A DNA stretch of 64,000 nt, taken from assembly GCF_964020195.1 (NCBI RefSeq), contig NZ_OZ026539.1, positions 1,058,299-1,122,298 of the forward strand, given 5' to 3'. Origin of the DNA: Spiroplasma endosymbiont of Lasioglossum villosulum (GTDB lineage Bacteria > Bacillota_I > Bacilli_A > Mycoplasmatales > VBWQ01). A program made the position numbers and the translations under genes. Below the pieces are notes generated by a model. That model saw only the letters and a list, made by a program, of their open reading frames with translations. It was not told where the DNA came from and ran no database searches. Shown here piece after piece: positions 46,480 through 57,447 of this stretch (the stretch's first letter is position 1; every line of letters starts with the position of its first letter).

Positions 46480-48905
46480 ATGATTAATAAACTTTGAACT
46501 GGTGTCAGTCTAGAAAATTATAATAACTGATATCCATTAACTGGAAAAATTACAGAAACACCACAGCAATATATACAAACATGACCAAATGTTAATGATT
46601 GATTTAAAACTTTTGCTATTCGTGCTCAAAATGATATTAATGCTTATCTTGGTTTTATTTTATCTAAATTTCCTTTTGATAGTTTTAAAGATGAATTAAT
46701 TAAAGAAACATTAAGAGATATGGTTTATGTAACCGCTGAACATTGAGTATTTAATCGTACACCAATTGAATTTAATGTTGATACTACTATTCAGTTTAAT
46801 AATGGTAGTCAATTTAGTGCAAATAGTATTCCTACAATTAATGTTTGAGATTTAGTACCAAGTAGAATGAAAATATGGGCAAGACTAACAGAATTAAAAC
46901 AAATATTATCAAATTATAATGATGATGAAATAGATGTTGAAAAAATTGATTTAAAAGCATTTTATACTAGAAATCAAGTTGATGAATTAATCGAACAACA
47001 AAAAGAATTTACATTATCAAAACAAATTAAATTATATGATGATTTAGTTGATGATAATGAAAATGAAATATATAGAGGTCCTGTTAGTAAATTTATTAAT
47101 AAAGGTTATGTTGCAACTGATTATGATAAAGAAACTGAAACAATGATTTTAGATTGACCTGATGAAATTGGTACATTACCCCCCGAAGCATTACAAAATA
47201 ATCCACAAATTGGTGATTATACGCATGCACCAACTTGTGATTTTTCTGCTAAACAACAAAAACGAATTACTACAAATGAAAATAATATTAAATTATTAGA
47301 AACTAAAGTTGATAATAATATCAAATCAATAGAAAATAAAATTGAGATTAATAAACAAAATATTGATGATATTAAAAATAACTGATTTAATATTGAAACT
47401 AGTCCATTATGAAAAGAGATATCTAATGAACTTTCAACTGATAATTTAAATAAAGAAATATTAGTAATATGAGGTTATACTTATGAGAGTGATATTTATA
47501 AATATAAATATACTAGAAAATCTATATTTAAATTAAATGAAGAATATGCAATAAAATCATATACTCTATTAGATACTTTTTATTCAGATAAAACTAATAA
47601 TATTAGATTATATTTAACTTGCAGTAATTATAAAATTCGCGCTAGTGGTACACCCGGAACATATTATTCAACATTTATTTCTAAAATATATCAATATCAA
47701 GGAACTAGAACACCAACTGAATTTATATCGGAAGAAGGTACTGAACGTGATTATTATACAAAACTAGAAACTAATAATTTATTAGATAAAAAACAAAATA
47801 AATTAATTGCTGGTGAAAATATTAAAATTGATGAAAATAATAAAATTAGTGCTACTGGTGGAACTACAGATTTAACTGATTATTATAAAAAAGAAGAAGT
47901 AGATAAAAAATTAGAAGATACAAAATCACAATTTCCTATTGCATTTCAAATAAATGCTATAAGTCAAGAAATTCCTAATTTAGAAACTACTAATAAAACA
48001 GTTGCTGGTACTATTAATGAAAATAAATCAAATATTGATAAAAAACAAGATAAAGAAGTATGAAAAATAATAGGTAAAAGTTTTGATAATCGTACATGAG
48101 AAGATTTTGCTCTTAGTTTTAATAAATATTATAGAGTATTTATAACATGAGATAAACCACCTTTTAATCAAACAAGTGTAAAACTAAAAATAGAATTTAA
48201 ATCTAGTTCTACTCATATAGGTGGAGATTATATGCTTGTTAAAGCTAAAATTGATAATGAAGATGCTTCATTAATTATTAAATTAGGAACTGTTAATAGA
48301 AAAAGCACAATTAATTATTATTGGAGGAAATAAACAATATTGAAATATATTTTCATTAGAAGAATTACAAGATACTATTAAAATAGATATTACACCAAAA
48401 TTAAAAATTAATTCAAGAAGTTTAGAAACTAATGAAATTGAAGAAAATATTTGAGATATTGAATTAAAAAACAATCCAACACCATCTGAAACAGTTATTG
48501 CAACTACTGTTCTTTCTGCTGCTATTAGTGGTATTATAATTGGAGAGCTGGTGGTGCACCCGTTATTGCTCCTGTGCTTGCTGGTAGTATTATTGCGGTG
48601 GGAACGGTTTCTGCTATGACATATATAGTAGAAAAAATAAATGAGATAATTGACAAATTACTTATGATTTTCAAGAGAATAAACATTATAGAGTTTATTA
48701 TTCTTGAAGTATATATAATCCAGTTTATACTATTCAAGAATTTATTATAACTGATAAAAAAATTGCTGGTATACAAATACAAACTTTTAATGATAGTGCT
48801 AATATAGTAATTTTATCAGTTCAACATGCAAAATGGATTACTATTTATACTGGAAAAGGTAATTTAAAAGGTAATGTATGAAAATTAGAAGAATTACAGA
48901 AATAA
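46480..48905 (+). pseudogene. phage tail-fibre-like protein, three frameshifts
   Basis: ATG 46480 to TAA 48331-48333 gives 617 aa: an N-terminal virion-attachment-like domain, a helical neck (FYTRNQVDELIEQQKEFTLSKQI) and fibre-like parts with repeated Y-Y-T/K-K-x-E segments (DYYTKLETNNLLDKKQNKL, DYYKKEEVDKKLEDTKSQ), a pattern common in phage fibres. After an A5 run near 48300, a second frame continues (AQLIIIGGNKQYW...), breaks again near 48540 into a GC-richer Ala/Gly segment (RAGGAPVIAPVLAGS) and again near 48665, ending at TAA 48905. The gene was longer (about 800 aa) and is decayed as read. Confidence 0.65.
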
Positions 48906-48909
48906 GATT

Positions 48910-49032
48910 ATGTTTTTTAAAATTATAAAAATTATTTTAGGTTTAATAGGAGTTTTATTATCTTCTGCTGTTGCTGGTTTAATTATATTTATTATTGTAA
49001 AAATTGTATTAAAAATTAATCAAATCTTTTAA
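48910..49032 (+). CDS. phage small membrane protein (40 aa)
   Basis: Nearly entirely hydrophobic, with a small-residue core (GLIGVLLSSAVAGLIIFIIV). Ends 16 bp before the portal-like gene. Possible holin. Confidence 0.55.
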   Translation: MFFKIIKIILGLIGVLLSSAVAGLIIFIIVKIVLKINQIF

Positions 49033-49048
49033 AAAGGTGGTGAATATT

Positions 49049-50290
49049 ATGTTAAGTAGATTTTTTAGAAAAGATAAAAGTAATATTAGTGATAATCAAA
49101 ATGAAAAAGTAAAATTTTTAACTAATAAAAATAAAAGTACACATGCTTCTATTTTAAGTTATTTTGGTTTTAATGATTTTAATCATGAAACTTATTTTAC
49201 TGATTTTGTAGCAGAAAATAACGCTAATTTATATAATGCTCCATTAGAAATAAATAATGAAACTATTAAACAATACTTAATTCAACAAGAATTTTACAGA
49301 AAAAATTGAAAATCTATTTTTAAATTAAGTAAATTAGGAATTAGTGGTTATTTAATTTATATTGCTAATGATGAATTATATTTTCAAGTTGTTGATATAC
49401 AACAAAGAGTTTATGATATTACTGGTAAATTAATTCAATGTACTATTTTTTATGATAACTATGAACAAAATGCACAAACAGTAAGACTATTTGAAGTTTA
49501 TACATTAAACAATGAAGAAGTAACAATTAATCGTGCAATTTATAGTATTAGTGATAATAAAAAACAATTTCCATTAGATTTTAAATCATTTATTAATAAT
49601 CCTAATCTATTACAAGAACAAACACTAAATATTAATTATATACCAATAGCAATTATACGAAATAAAGCAAATGAGTTAGCAGATTGTGATAAAGTAATGG
49701 ATAAAATTAAAGCATTAGATGTTATTTATGAGCAAATTGTTTTAGATAGCATTTTAAATTCACCTAAATTTATATTTAGTCAAACTTATGGTAATGTTCA
49801 ATCAACATTAGAAGAAGCAGTAAGAACATTAGTTACTAAAAACTACATATTTAAAAGTGGTGGAGATAATAATGAACAAAACGAAAATATCAATATGACA
49901 AATAGTAATTTTAAAGGTAAAAATTTAACTGATATATACGATTGAAATGTTAATGAAATATTTAAACGTTGTGGTATTCATATACCAAGCCAAAAGAAAT
50001 CTGCACAACAATCAGTTCCGGAAAGTACAGCAGTAAATATTTCAACAATTAATTATATTGAACAAAAATTATGACAATTTAATATTGATATTCTTAAATT
50101 TATTCAAATATTAGTAAGTATGGATAAAGATTTATTAAATAGTAAAACATTTAATATTAATGATGAACAAGAAATTAATAATTTAACTGTTAAATTAAAA
50201 TTATTTAATCCCGAAAATAACCAATTAATAGGAGAGAACAATGGAAAACAACAACAAACCACAAACGAAGTTTCCACAGAAACAGACTAA
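49049..50290 (+). CDS. probable phage portal protein
   Basis: 413 aa; ATG 49049 follows AAAGGTGG at correct spacing, so the GTG at 49037 is not used. MLSRFFRKDKSN start, an early FYRKNWKSIFKLSKLGISGYLIYIANDELYFQVVD region and a central YIPIAIIRNKANELADCDKVMDKIKALDVIYEQIVLDSIL segment follow the layout of SPP1-type portals (N-terminal wing, then a helix that starts with a small-talk D-x-D motif before the crown). It forms the ring through which DNA enters the capsid. Assignment by layout, not by strong motif. Overlaps the next gene by 50 bp. Confidence 0.6.
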
Positions 50291-50978
50291 ACTTAATCAA
50301 GCAGAAGTAGAAAATGATTATTTAATTGATAATATTCCTTATGATTTTACAAATATGATGGGTGCTACTAGTGACCCAGATATTAATAGAGCATACGATG
50401 AATTTAAAAAAAGAACAATATATATTTATGAAATTGAACGTTTATTTAAAAATAATGAAAATAATAGTTTAAAATTTTCAGCAAATACTATTAAAATAGG
50501 TTTTATTGATATTGATAAAGTATTAAAAACTACTGCTGTTGAAACATCTGATTTTACTATGCAATTAAATCAAAGAGCAAGTACTAATATTAATGATAAT
50601 ACAATTGAATATAGTATGACTGATATTAAAAATTTAATATTTCAAGAAATAAATTTATTAAATCAATTTAAATTATATGCAGTTAGTATAAATGAACCAT
50701 TAAATGAAAATAATATTGATAATTTATATATCATTAATAACTATTCACAACCTTATCAAAATCCAAAAACAAGAAGTACTAAAAGTATTACTATTATTAA
50801 AATTAAAGATTTTAAAACAAGAGATGGTTATCCAATTATTATTAAATTACAAAAACCATTAGATAAAGATACAAAAGTTACTGATTTAAAAATTAAAGCC
50901 CCTAGAAGCATGATTTTTGACAATATAAAGGTACTTGGTGAAGTTGATAATGAAAGTATACCCAAAATTATTTGTTAA
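50241..50978 (+). CDS. phage structural protein (245 aa)
   Basis: ATG 50241 follows AGGAGAGA within the portal gene; ends 29 bp inside the next. Acidic, Asn-rich; a conserved-looking strand region (SITIIKIKDFKTRDGYPIIIKLQKPL) near residues 180-205. It may be a connector or tail-tube component. Not recognised. Confidence 0.65.
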   Translation: MENNNKPQTKFPQKQTKLNQAEVENDYLIDNIPYDFTNMMGATSDPDINRAYDEFKKRTIYIYEIERLFKNNENNSLKFSANTIKIGFIDIDKVLKTTAVETSDFTMQLNQRASTNINDNTIEYSMTDIKNLIFQEINLLNQFKLYAVSINEPLNENNIDNLYIINNYSQPYQNPKTRSTKSITIIKIKDFKTRDGYPIIIKLQKPLDKDTKVTDLKIKAPRSMIFDNIKVLGEVDNESIPKIIC

Positions 50979-52272
50979 AGACAAGATAGCATTTCCACTA
51001 TTATCAATGCCTATTGAAACTCAACCAAAAGTTAGAATATTACAACAATGATTTAGTGAACAAATATTACCATGAAATTTAGCAAAACAATTTATCGGGC
51101 AAGAAAAATCAGTTTTAGATTTAATTGCTATTGGTGGTGGTAGAGAAACAAGAAAAGAAATAATTAAAAACGCAAGAGTTACACATGCTTGATTAGGATA
51201 TTTTTTAAGTTCTTATTCTTTTGGAGAATGACCATTAAAAGAAAAGAAAGAACTTAAAGATAAAGAAGTATGAAAAATTCAGAGTGGTCCAATTGGAAAA
51301 GAATATACAAGTATTGCAACATATGATAAATTTGATGATGTTGAACTTGAAATAAGTGACAAACCACCAATTGATAGTTTACAACAACTGTTATTAGATA
51401 TGCTAAGTTATACCTATAATTATAATAGAAATTTTGATGGTGCAGAATATGATGAAAAAGGTAAACCTAAAAATAATATTGCAAAATTACGTGCAAAATT
51501 TGAAGGACAAAAACCTGATGAAGTTATTACAAATTTATTTAAAAAATGAGAATTAGATTATCCAAATTATATAAATTTACCACAAATGAAAATATTTAAG
51601 CAAATATTTATTATGTTATCGAAATATATTTATTCATCATTATCAATTAATAACGGTTTAAATGATGATAATAAAATTTTATTGCCATATTATTTTGAAT
51701 TAAAATCAAATCCTATACATTCTACTAAGGATGATAGTTGAAAATATAAAGATATAAAAGTTATATTAAAATCGATGTATTTTGATTTTACAGATATTAG
51801 TAATATTAAATTAAAAAATAATGATATTAGTCAAAATGAATTATTTAAACTAGATGATAACCAATTTAATTGATTATCTATAACTAATGAATTAGAGACA
51901 AATAATATTCCATCATTAATTCCTGCTGATTGAACATTAAGTAATGGTGAATATGGAAAATATTTTACAAGAGTAATCATTAATAATAATAAAATTGAAA
52001 ATATTTTAAACTTATATGGTTCAAATAAATCTCAATTATTTTCAAAATTAGAATTTTATAAAGAAATTTCAAAAATTGATAATGATAGTGAATTTGAATT
52101 ACAAATTGAAAATCCGATTAATAACTTAAATCGGATTGAAATTAGTGGGATATTTGGTTCCGAAAATTATAACTTAATTTTAATAACTAATAACAAAGAA
52201 ATTAATTTAAAAACAATTAATTTATTTGATAAATATAATGAAAATATTTCTTATATAAATATTGAAATTTAA
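50950..52272 (+). CDS. phage structural protein, complete copy (440 aa)
   Basis: ATG 50950 overlaps the previous gene. The C-terminal 95 residues are nearly identical to the fragment at 1-288. The segment LFKLDDNQFNWLSITNELETNN...NGEYGKYFTR is also present, partly rearranged, in the chimeric gene at 54173-55209. Trp and Asn rich with alternating short strands. No catalytic motif. As the last gene of the structural block it may form the tail tip or a receptor-binding piece, which is inference. Confidence 0.7.
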
Positions 52273-52276
52273 ATTA

Positions 52277-52567
52277 TTAATTAAAATATCAATTTGGATA
52301 TTTACCATTTCATTTTATATCATCTGTATGTTCTGGATTATTAGCAAAATATAATATAAAAATGTCTTTACTTGTATGTGTATCAACTCAAATAGTAGTT
52401 GTTCCATATACTATTTCTCCATTTCGTTTGAAATAGTGTTTAACATGAGTGCCTATATTATGTGTAATTACCCCACTCATAATTAGTCCTATGGTTCCAG
52501 TTGTTGCTCCAATTAGAGCTAATGCTAATGTTATTTTATTTAAATTTGTTTTTATTCATGTTTTCAT
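52277..52567 (-). CDS. phage cassette membrane protein, intact copy (96 aa)
   Basis: ATG 52567, one hydrophobic segment (KITLALALIGATTGTIGLIM) near residues 11-30, then an outer domain ending DIKWNGKYPNWYFN. Homologue of the frameshifted gene at 285-619. First of the inverted cassette after the structural block; AAGGAGA upstream. Possibly a moron that modifies the host surface or blocks superinfection; not shown. Confidence 0.65.
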
Positions 52568-52583
52568 ATAAATTTCTCCTTTA

Positions 52584-52760
52584 TTATTTATTAAATATTA
52601 TCAATATTGGTAAAAATATACATATTATAATAATATGAGTAATAATTGAAATTTTTAATCTTTGTTTATACTTTTGAAAATAAGATATTTTTCTCTTTTC
52701 TGTTTCTATTTCTTTCTTTAAATCTTCTATAATTTTTTCATAATCTTTTGCTTCCATCAT
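52584..52760 (-). CDS. phage cassette membrane protein (58 aa)
   Basis: Starts MMEAKDYEKIIEDLKKEIE: an N-terminal charged helix, then one transmembrane segment (IITHIIIICIFLPILIIF). AAGGAAGA upstream. It occupies the place taken in prophage 1 by the secreted DUF3761-like gene, so the cassette is variable. Confidence 0.6.
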   Translation of the reverse strand: MMEAKDYEKIIEDLKKEIETEKRKISYFQKYKQRLKISIITHIIIICIFLPILIIFNK

Positions 52761-52841
52761 TTATTTAAATCTTCCTTTTTTTTTAATTTACTTATAAATT
52801 GTACTATTTTTGATTATTTTTACAAGTATGCTTTTAAATGC

Positions 52842-52873
52842 AAAATAACACCTAAATTAAAGGCGTTTATTTT
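52842..52873. terminator. hairpin, prophage 2 counterpart
   Basis: Same position and outer sequence as 887-918 (AAAATAACACCT / AGGCGTTTATTTT), with one mismatch in the stem. Confidence 0.6.
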
Positions 52874-52908
52874 GTGAGACCTTATACTATTAATTATATA
52901 TAACTTGT

Positions 52909-53989
52909 TGCTGAGTTATACTTGTAAGTGCAAGTAAATAAAATTGCAAAAAATTCTCATATAAAAATTTCATAATGCTAAATTTAGTTTAGAAAAAAGT
53001 AAGGAGTTTTTATATGAGTTATAAACATCTTGGCATAGATGAAAGGATTTATATTGAGAATCAATTGAAATTTAAATTTAAAATTAGTGAAATAGCTAAA
53101 AATCTTAATCGAAGTATTAGTACTATTATTCGAGAAATTAATAGAAATAAAGATAATAATCATTATTTTTCATTAATTGCACAAAATAAAGCTGAAAATC
53201 GAAAACAATCACATATTAGTTTTCATAAGTTTAAAAATAAGAATTTAGTAAAATATGTACAACAAAAATTACTATTAGGTTGATCACCTGAACAAATTTA
53301 TGGCAGAATTAAAAATTTTCATAAAGAGTGAGTTATTAGTTTTAAAACAATTTATACTTGAATTTATTTTGGAATGCTTGATAAAGTTACTAGTAAAAAT
53401 TTAAGAAGAAAAGGTAAAAAACGAAAATCTAAAGAAAATCGTGGCAAGTTTAATGGTAAATCAATTAAAGAACGAGATATAAATGTTAATGATCGTATAA
53501 CACTTGGTCATTGAGAAGGAGATACTATAGTATCATCACGAGGTAAAAGCAAATCATGTTTAATAACTTTAGTTGAAAGAGTATCACGATTTACTTTAGC
53601 AATATTAGTTAAAAACAGAACTACTAAAGTTATTAATAAAAATGTTAGTTATTATTTATCAATTCTTCCTAAAAACATTGTTAAAACTATTACTTTTGAT
53701 CGTGGCAAAGAATTTTCAAATTGACAACAACTTGAAAAAAATTTAGATATAAAAATTTATTTTGCCAATCCATATTCACCTTGACAAAGAGGTACTAATG
53801 AAAATACTAATGGTTTAATTAGAGAAAAATTTCCTAAAAAATTTATTTTTTCAAAAACTAATAAAAATGAAGTTCATAAATTTATATTGTCTTTAAACCA
53901 AAGACCAAGAAAAATACTAAATTATCTTTCACCAATCGAATATTTGGATAGAAAAATAATTTAGTTGCACTTACCTTTACAATTTAGCT
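52909..53989 (+). mobile_element. IS30-family element, copy 1 (1081 bp)
   Basis: Ends defined by comparison with the inverted copy at 57448-58528: left TGCTGAGTTATACTTGTAAG, right ...TTTACAATTTAGCT. The ends are imperfect inverted repeats of about 31 bp sharing GTAAGTGCAA-TAAAT. It replaces the region where prophage 1 has its terminase and UPF0236 gene, so the insertion was accompanied by a deletion. No target duplication is visible. Confidence 0.9.
53014..53964 (+). CDS. IS30-family transposase
   Basis: 316 aa, intact. N-terminal helix-turn-helix (YKHLGIDERIYIENQLKF..ISEIAKNLNRSISTIIREI), then the DDE core: GHWEGDTI (D), ITFDRGKEFSNW (D), and a GTNENTNGLIREKFPK motif (E), the diagnostic IS30 spacing. 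ATG 53014 has AAGGAG. Identical in its first 89 residues and apparently throughout to the second copy. Confidence 0.95.
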
Positions 53990-54172
53990 AAAATATTAAA
54001 AACTTATTAAATTAAAAGTTAATAAGAATTTTTGTTGTGTATAAATATTAATTTTATTATTGATTTTTTCAATATTTGTATTTTAATTGAAATTAATTTA
54101 ATTTAGTAGTAAAATTTATCTACAATTGCATATAATTACAATTATTTCTTGTCTATAACTTGAAAGAAATGT
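53990..54172. other. prophage right-flank sequence shared with the left region
   Basis: No gene. Begins with the hairpin 54001-54024 (CTTATTAA / TTAATAAG) and aligns, with indels, to 3757-3814 joined to 5968-6058, including ACAATTGCATAT. After the shared part the two loci diverge (ABC pseudogene there, chimeric coiled-coil gene here), which places the prophage edge near 54170. Confidence 0.6.
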
Positions 54173-54699
54173 TTAAAAGTAATTATATCCTCCGTTTTTG
54201 TTACCGTCCCAAGTTAATATTGCAATAACACGACGTCAATTACTATCTCTTCAATCTTGTAAAAGTAAAAGATTCAGAAAATATTTTTCAGAATCTTTTA
54301 CTTTTAAATTAATATCTTTATCATTACTTTCAATTTCTTCTTCTAAACGAGAAATTGAATTAGTTTTTGCATCTATCTTGTCATTTAATGTTTTAATATT
54401 TAAATTTATTTCATCTATTTTTGTGATTAATTGTTCTTTAGAAGTTTCATTATCATTAAAAATAGATTGTATTTGACCGTTATTTACATCAATCTCTGTT
54501 GTTAATTGTTCCTTGTTTTTTTCTAATCTTTCAATTTGTAATTCAAAATCACTATTATTATCAATTTGTAAAATTTCTTTATAAAATTGTAATTTAGAAA
54601 ATAATTGAGATTTATTAGAACCATATAAATTTAAAGCATTATTAATTTTATTTTTATCAATAATAGTTCTTGTAAAATATTTTCCATATTCACCATTAC
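54173..54699 (-). pseudogene. chimeric fragment: phage structural gene plus coiled coil
   Basis: Reading frame continuing gene G after its TAG: LGNGEYGKYFTRTI...LNLYGSNKSQLFSKLQFYKEI..DNNSDFELQIE matches the 50950-52272 protein, then switches to an unrelated coiled coil (RLEKNKEQLTTEIDVNNGQIQ...ISRLEEEIESNDKD) and a Trp-rich end (WRDSNWRRVIAILTWDG). A 16-bp perfect hairpin lies inside at 54260-54306 (arms start TAAAAGTAAAAGATTC), probably a captured terminator. Several genes have been joined here. Confidence 0.65.
54260..54306 (-). terminator. 16-bp perfect hairpin inside chimeric fragment
   Basis: Arms TAAAAGTAAAAGATTC / GAATCTTTTACTTTTA, loop 15 bases. Its place within an open frame fits a former gene end. 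Confidence 0.6.
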
Positions 54700-55209
54700 C
54701 TAGTGTTCAATTTGATATGGCATTAATGCGGGTATATTATTACTTTCTAATTCATTTGTAATAGATAATCAGTTAAATTGATTATCATCTAATTTCAATA
54801 ATTCATTTCTAATTCTTTCTAAGGTTCTTCTGTTATCTACTCTGTCTAGATTTCTGTTTTTTATATCTTTACTAGTTTCTTTACTTTCAACTTCTAAAGT
54901 ATATATATTTTCATTAACTGCTTTTAATTTATCAGTCATCTGATTAACATATTGTTCAATAAATATTTTTTTATCTTCACTATCTTTGATATTTCTTAAT
55001 TGACTTTCAGCTTTCTTCAATATATCTTCTAGTTGTTTTCTTTCAGATTCAAAACTTGCTTGTTTTTCGGCAATATTTTGTTTCTTGATTTCTAATTCCT
55101 CAAGTTTTAACCCAAGAGTTTGAAGATATTCTTTCACATTGTTTCGATCTTTTATTTTCTTTAAATATTTTTGTAAATCATCCTTATATTTTTCTTCTCC
55201 AAATAACAT
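54700..55209 (-). CDS. coiled-coil protein with leader hairpin (gene G), chimeric C-terminus
   Basis: 169 aa as read (ATG 55209 to TAG 54700-54702, TGA as Trp). Residues 1-140 are a charged coiled coil (MLFGEEKYKDDLQKYLKKIKDR...). From RNELLKLDDNQFNWLSITNELESNN it is the phage 440-aa protein, and the last residues IPALMPYQIEH come from a 32-bp patch that is 31/32 identical to the octapeptide gene at 62434. A frameshift after that leads into the 54173-54699 fragment. Leader G and AAGGAG precede the ATG. Effector-like by its leader and coiled coil; function unknown. Confidence 0.65.
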
Positions 55210-55235
55210 AAAAAAACTCCTTTATAAAGTAAAAA

Positions 55236-55300
55236 ACCCATTACTCTTAAAAAATAAAAGCTATGGGTCAAAAACTATTTTTAATTTATGTTTTTATTAT
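55236..55300 (-). promoter_or_regulatory. leader module G
   Basis: Minus strand: ATATAAT near 55294-55300, AAATTAAAAATAGTTTTTG, hairpin 55236-55268 with arms ACCCAT-CTTTT / AAGAG-ATGGGT, T6 run, AAAGGAG, then ATG 55209. Confidence 0.7.
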
Positions 55301-55399
55301 ATCAAAATCAAACAAATTTTAATATAATTAATTGAATTATTTAACTTTATCATTGATAATTAATTATATTAAAAAAATAATTTGGAGGAAGCAAAATAT

Positions 55400-56425
55400 A
55401 TGGCTCGTATTATATCCGGAATAACTAGCACTGGAAAATTAACTCTTGGTAACTACTTGGGAGCAATTAATAATTTTTTAAAATTGCAAGAAGAACATGA
55501 ACTCTTAATATTTGTTGCAAATTTACATGGATTAACACTACCAATAAAAGCACAAGAATTAAGAGATAATATTAAAGATATTGCCGCTTGATATTTTGCT
55601 GCTGGTATTATACCAAATAAATCTCATATTTTTATTCAATCTGATGTTTTAGCCCATAGTCAATTAGGATATATATTATTATGTAATAGTTATGTCGGTG
55701 AATTAGAACGAATGACACAATTTAAAGATAAAAGTCAAAAAATGACAAATCAACAAAATAAAACGATTAGTATTCCAACAGGTATTCTTACATATCCAGC
55801 ATTAATGGCTGCTGATATTTTACTATATGACGCTGATTTTGTGCCAGTTGGTGTTGATCAAACTCAACATTTAGAATTGACAAAAACTTTAGCAACAAGA
55901 ATGAATAACAATTATAAAACTGATTTATTCAAAATTCCTAAAATCATTATTGATAAACAAGCACAGAAAATTATGAGTTTACAAGAACCTGAAAAAAAAA
56001 TGTCAAAATCTGATACTAATCTAAAAAATACTATTTTTTTAAGCGATAGCAAACAAGAAGTTACCAATAAAATTAAAAAAGCAGTTACTGATTCAGAAAA
56101 TATTATTAAATTTGATCCAGAACATAAGCCTGGAGTTAGTAATTTATTAACTATTTATGCTAGCATTACTAAAAAAGATATCAAAACTTGTGAACAATAC
56201 TTCAGCAATCACAATTATGGTTTTTTAAAAGAAGAAGTAATTAAAGTAATAAATGATTTATTAGAACCAATGCAAAAAAAACACCAAGAATTTATTAACG
56301 AAAAATCATCACAATTAGCAAAATATTTAGAAGAAGGTGCAAATTTTGCTAATAATATTGCTACTAAAAAATTAAACTTTGTTCAAAACACAATGGGTAT
56401 TAATTTTATCGAGAAAGAAAGATAG
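55400..56425 (+). CDS. trpS: tryptophanyl-tRNA synthetase
   Basis: 341 aa. SGITSTGKLTLGNYLGAINNFL carries the class-I HIGH-equivalent, DAD and VGVDQTQHLELTK the tryptophan pocket, and EKKMSKSD the KMSKS loop. It charges tRNA-Trp; in this code it serves both UGG and UGA codons. Start at ATG 55400, 11 bp after GGAGG; the TTG at 55382 is less likely. The HAD gene follows by 12 bp. Confidence 0.95.
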
Positions 56426-56437
56426 GAGGAAGAGATA

Positions 56438-57313
56438 ATGTCTTTATACAATAAAAAACAAAAACATTTAATCCTAGTTGATTTAGATGGTACTCTATTA
56501 AAAAGTGGTGGTCGAGAAATTCATATTAATACTAAAAAAGCACTAATTGATGCTCAAAAACAAGGTCATATTGTTTGTATTGTCACTGGTCGACCTTATC
56601 GTGGATCAATTAAATTTTATCGTGAATTAGGTCTTAATACATTACTATGCAATTTTAATGGTGGGCATATTCATGATCCAAAAATCAAAAAATTCAAACG
56701 ATTAGTTTTTCCAATTTCTGAAACAATTGTTAAACATATTTTAAATGAAGACTATATTTTTCAACAAATTGAAAACGCGGTTATTGAATATTACAACAAA
56801 GCAGTATGTTGAAAAAAAGATGATTTCTTTGAAACTTATTTTCATTTAGATACTATTGAGAATGATACTTTTACAATTAGTAAATTAATTCGTGATTGAA
56901 AAGGGAGCGCTAATGCCATTTTAATTGAATTTAAAGAAAATACTAATCTTGATCAAGTATATCGTGACTTAGAAAAATATTCAAACTCAATTAAGGTAAA
57001 TACTTGAAATCGCTATGATAATAATAAACTAATCTTTGAAATTTCAAGTAAATTTATTGATAAAGGAATGACAGCTCGCATTTTGGCTCAATATTATAAT
57101 GTTGATATTAGAGATGTTATTGCTTATGGTGATGAAATTAATGATAAAGAAATGTTGATGGAAGTTGGCTATGGTGTAGCAATGAAAAATGGTAATATTG
57201 TTATTAAAAGTATTGCCAATGATATTACTACTAAAACTAATGATGAGGGTGGAGTTGGTGATCATTTATCAAAATTATTAAATCTTTATGAAGAAAGTGA
57301 AATTTATATTTAA
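56438..57313 (+). CDS. Cof-type HAD hydrolase
   Basis: 291 aa. Motif I LILVDLDGTLL (two Asp), motif II IVTGRPYRG, motif III Lys in DKGMTARILAQ, motif IV AYGDEINDKEML. The C2B cap lies between, as in Cof/YkrA proteins that dephosphorylate sugar phosphates or FMN. AGGAGG precedes ATG 56438. It is cotranscribed with trpS. Confidence 0.9.
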
Positions 57314-57354
57314 TAGGAATGAAAATATATTAACTATTATTTCTATATTTGTAA

Positions 57355-57425
57355 TATGATATAGTTTTTAAAAATTAATATAAGTTTTTAACCTATTTAC
57401 TTTATTTTTAAAGTAAATAGGTTTT
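57355..57425 (+). promoter_or_regulatory. orphan leader module C next to IS30
   Basis: TAATATGATATAG region, TTAATATAAGTTTTT, then the best hairpin of the set: 57390-57423, 14-bp perfect arms AACCTATTTACTTT / AAAGTAAATAGGTT, followed by TTTTATTT. The IS30 copy begins 23 bp later and no leader-type gene follows on the plus strand, so the downstream gene seems to have been lost. Confidence 0.65.
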
Positions 57426-57447
57426 TATTTAAAAAAGTTTTTTTATA

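Noticed and set aside
38795-52905. TGCCACCCCCCAGT as attL/attR of prophage 2
   Set aside because: No copy is found at the right end of prophage 2, and the other copy lies inside a gene of prophage 1; kept only as a shared-sequence observation.
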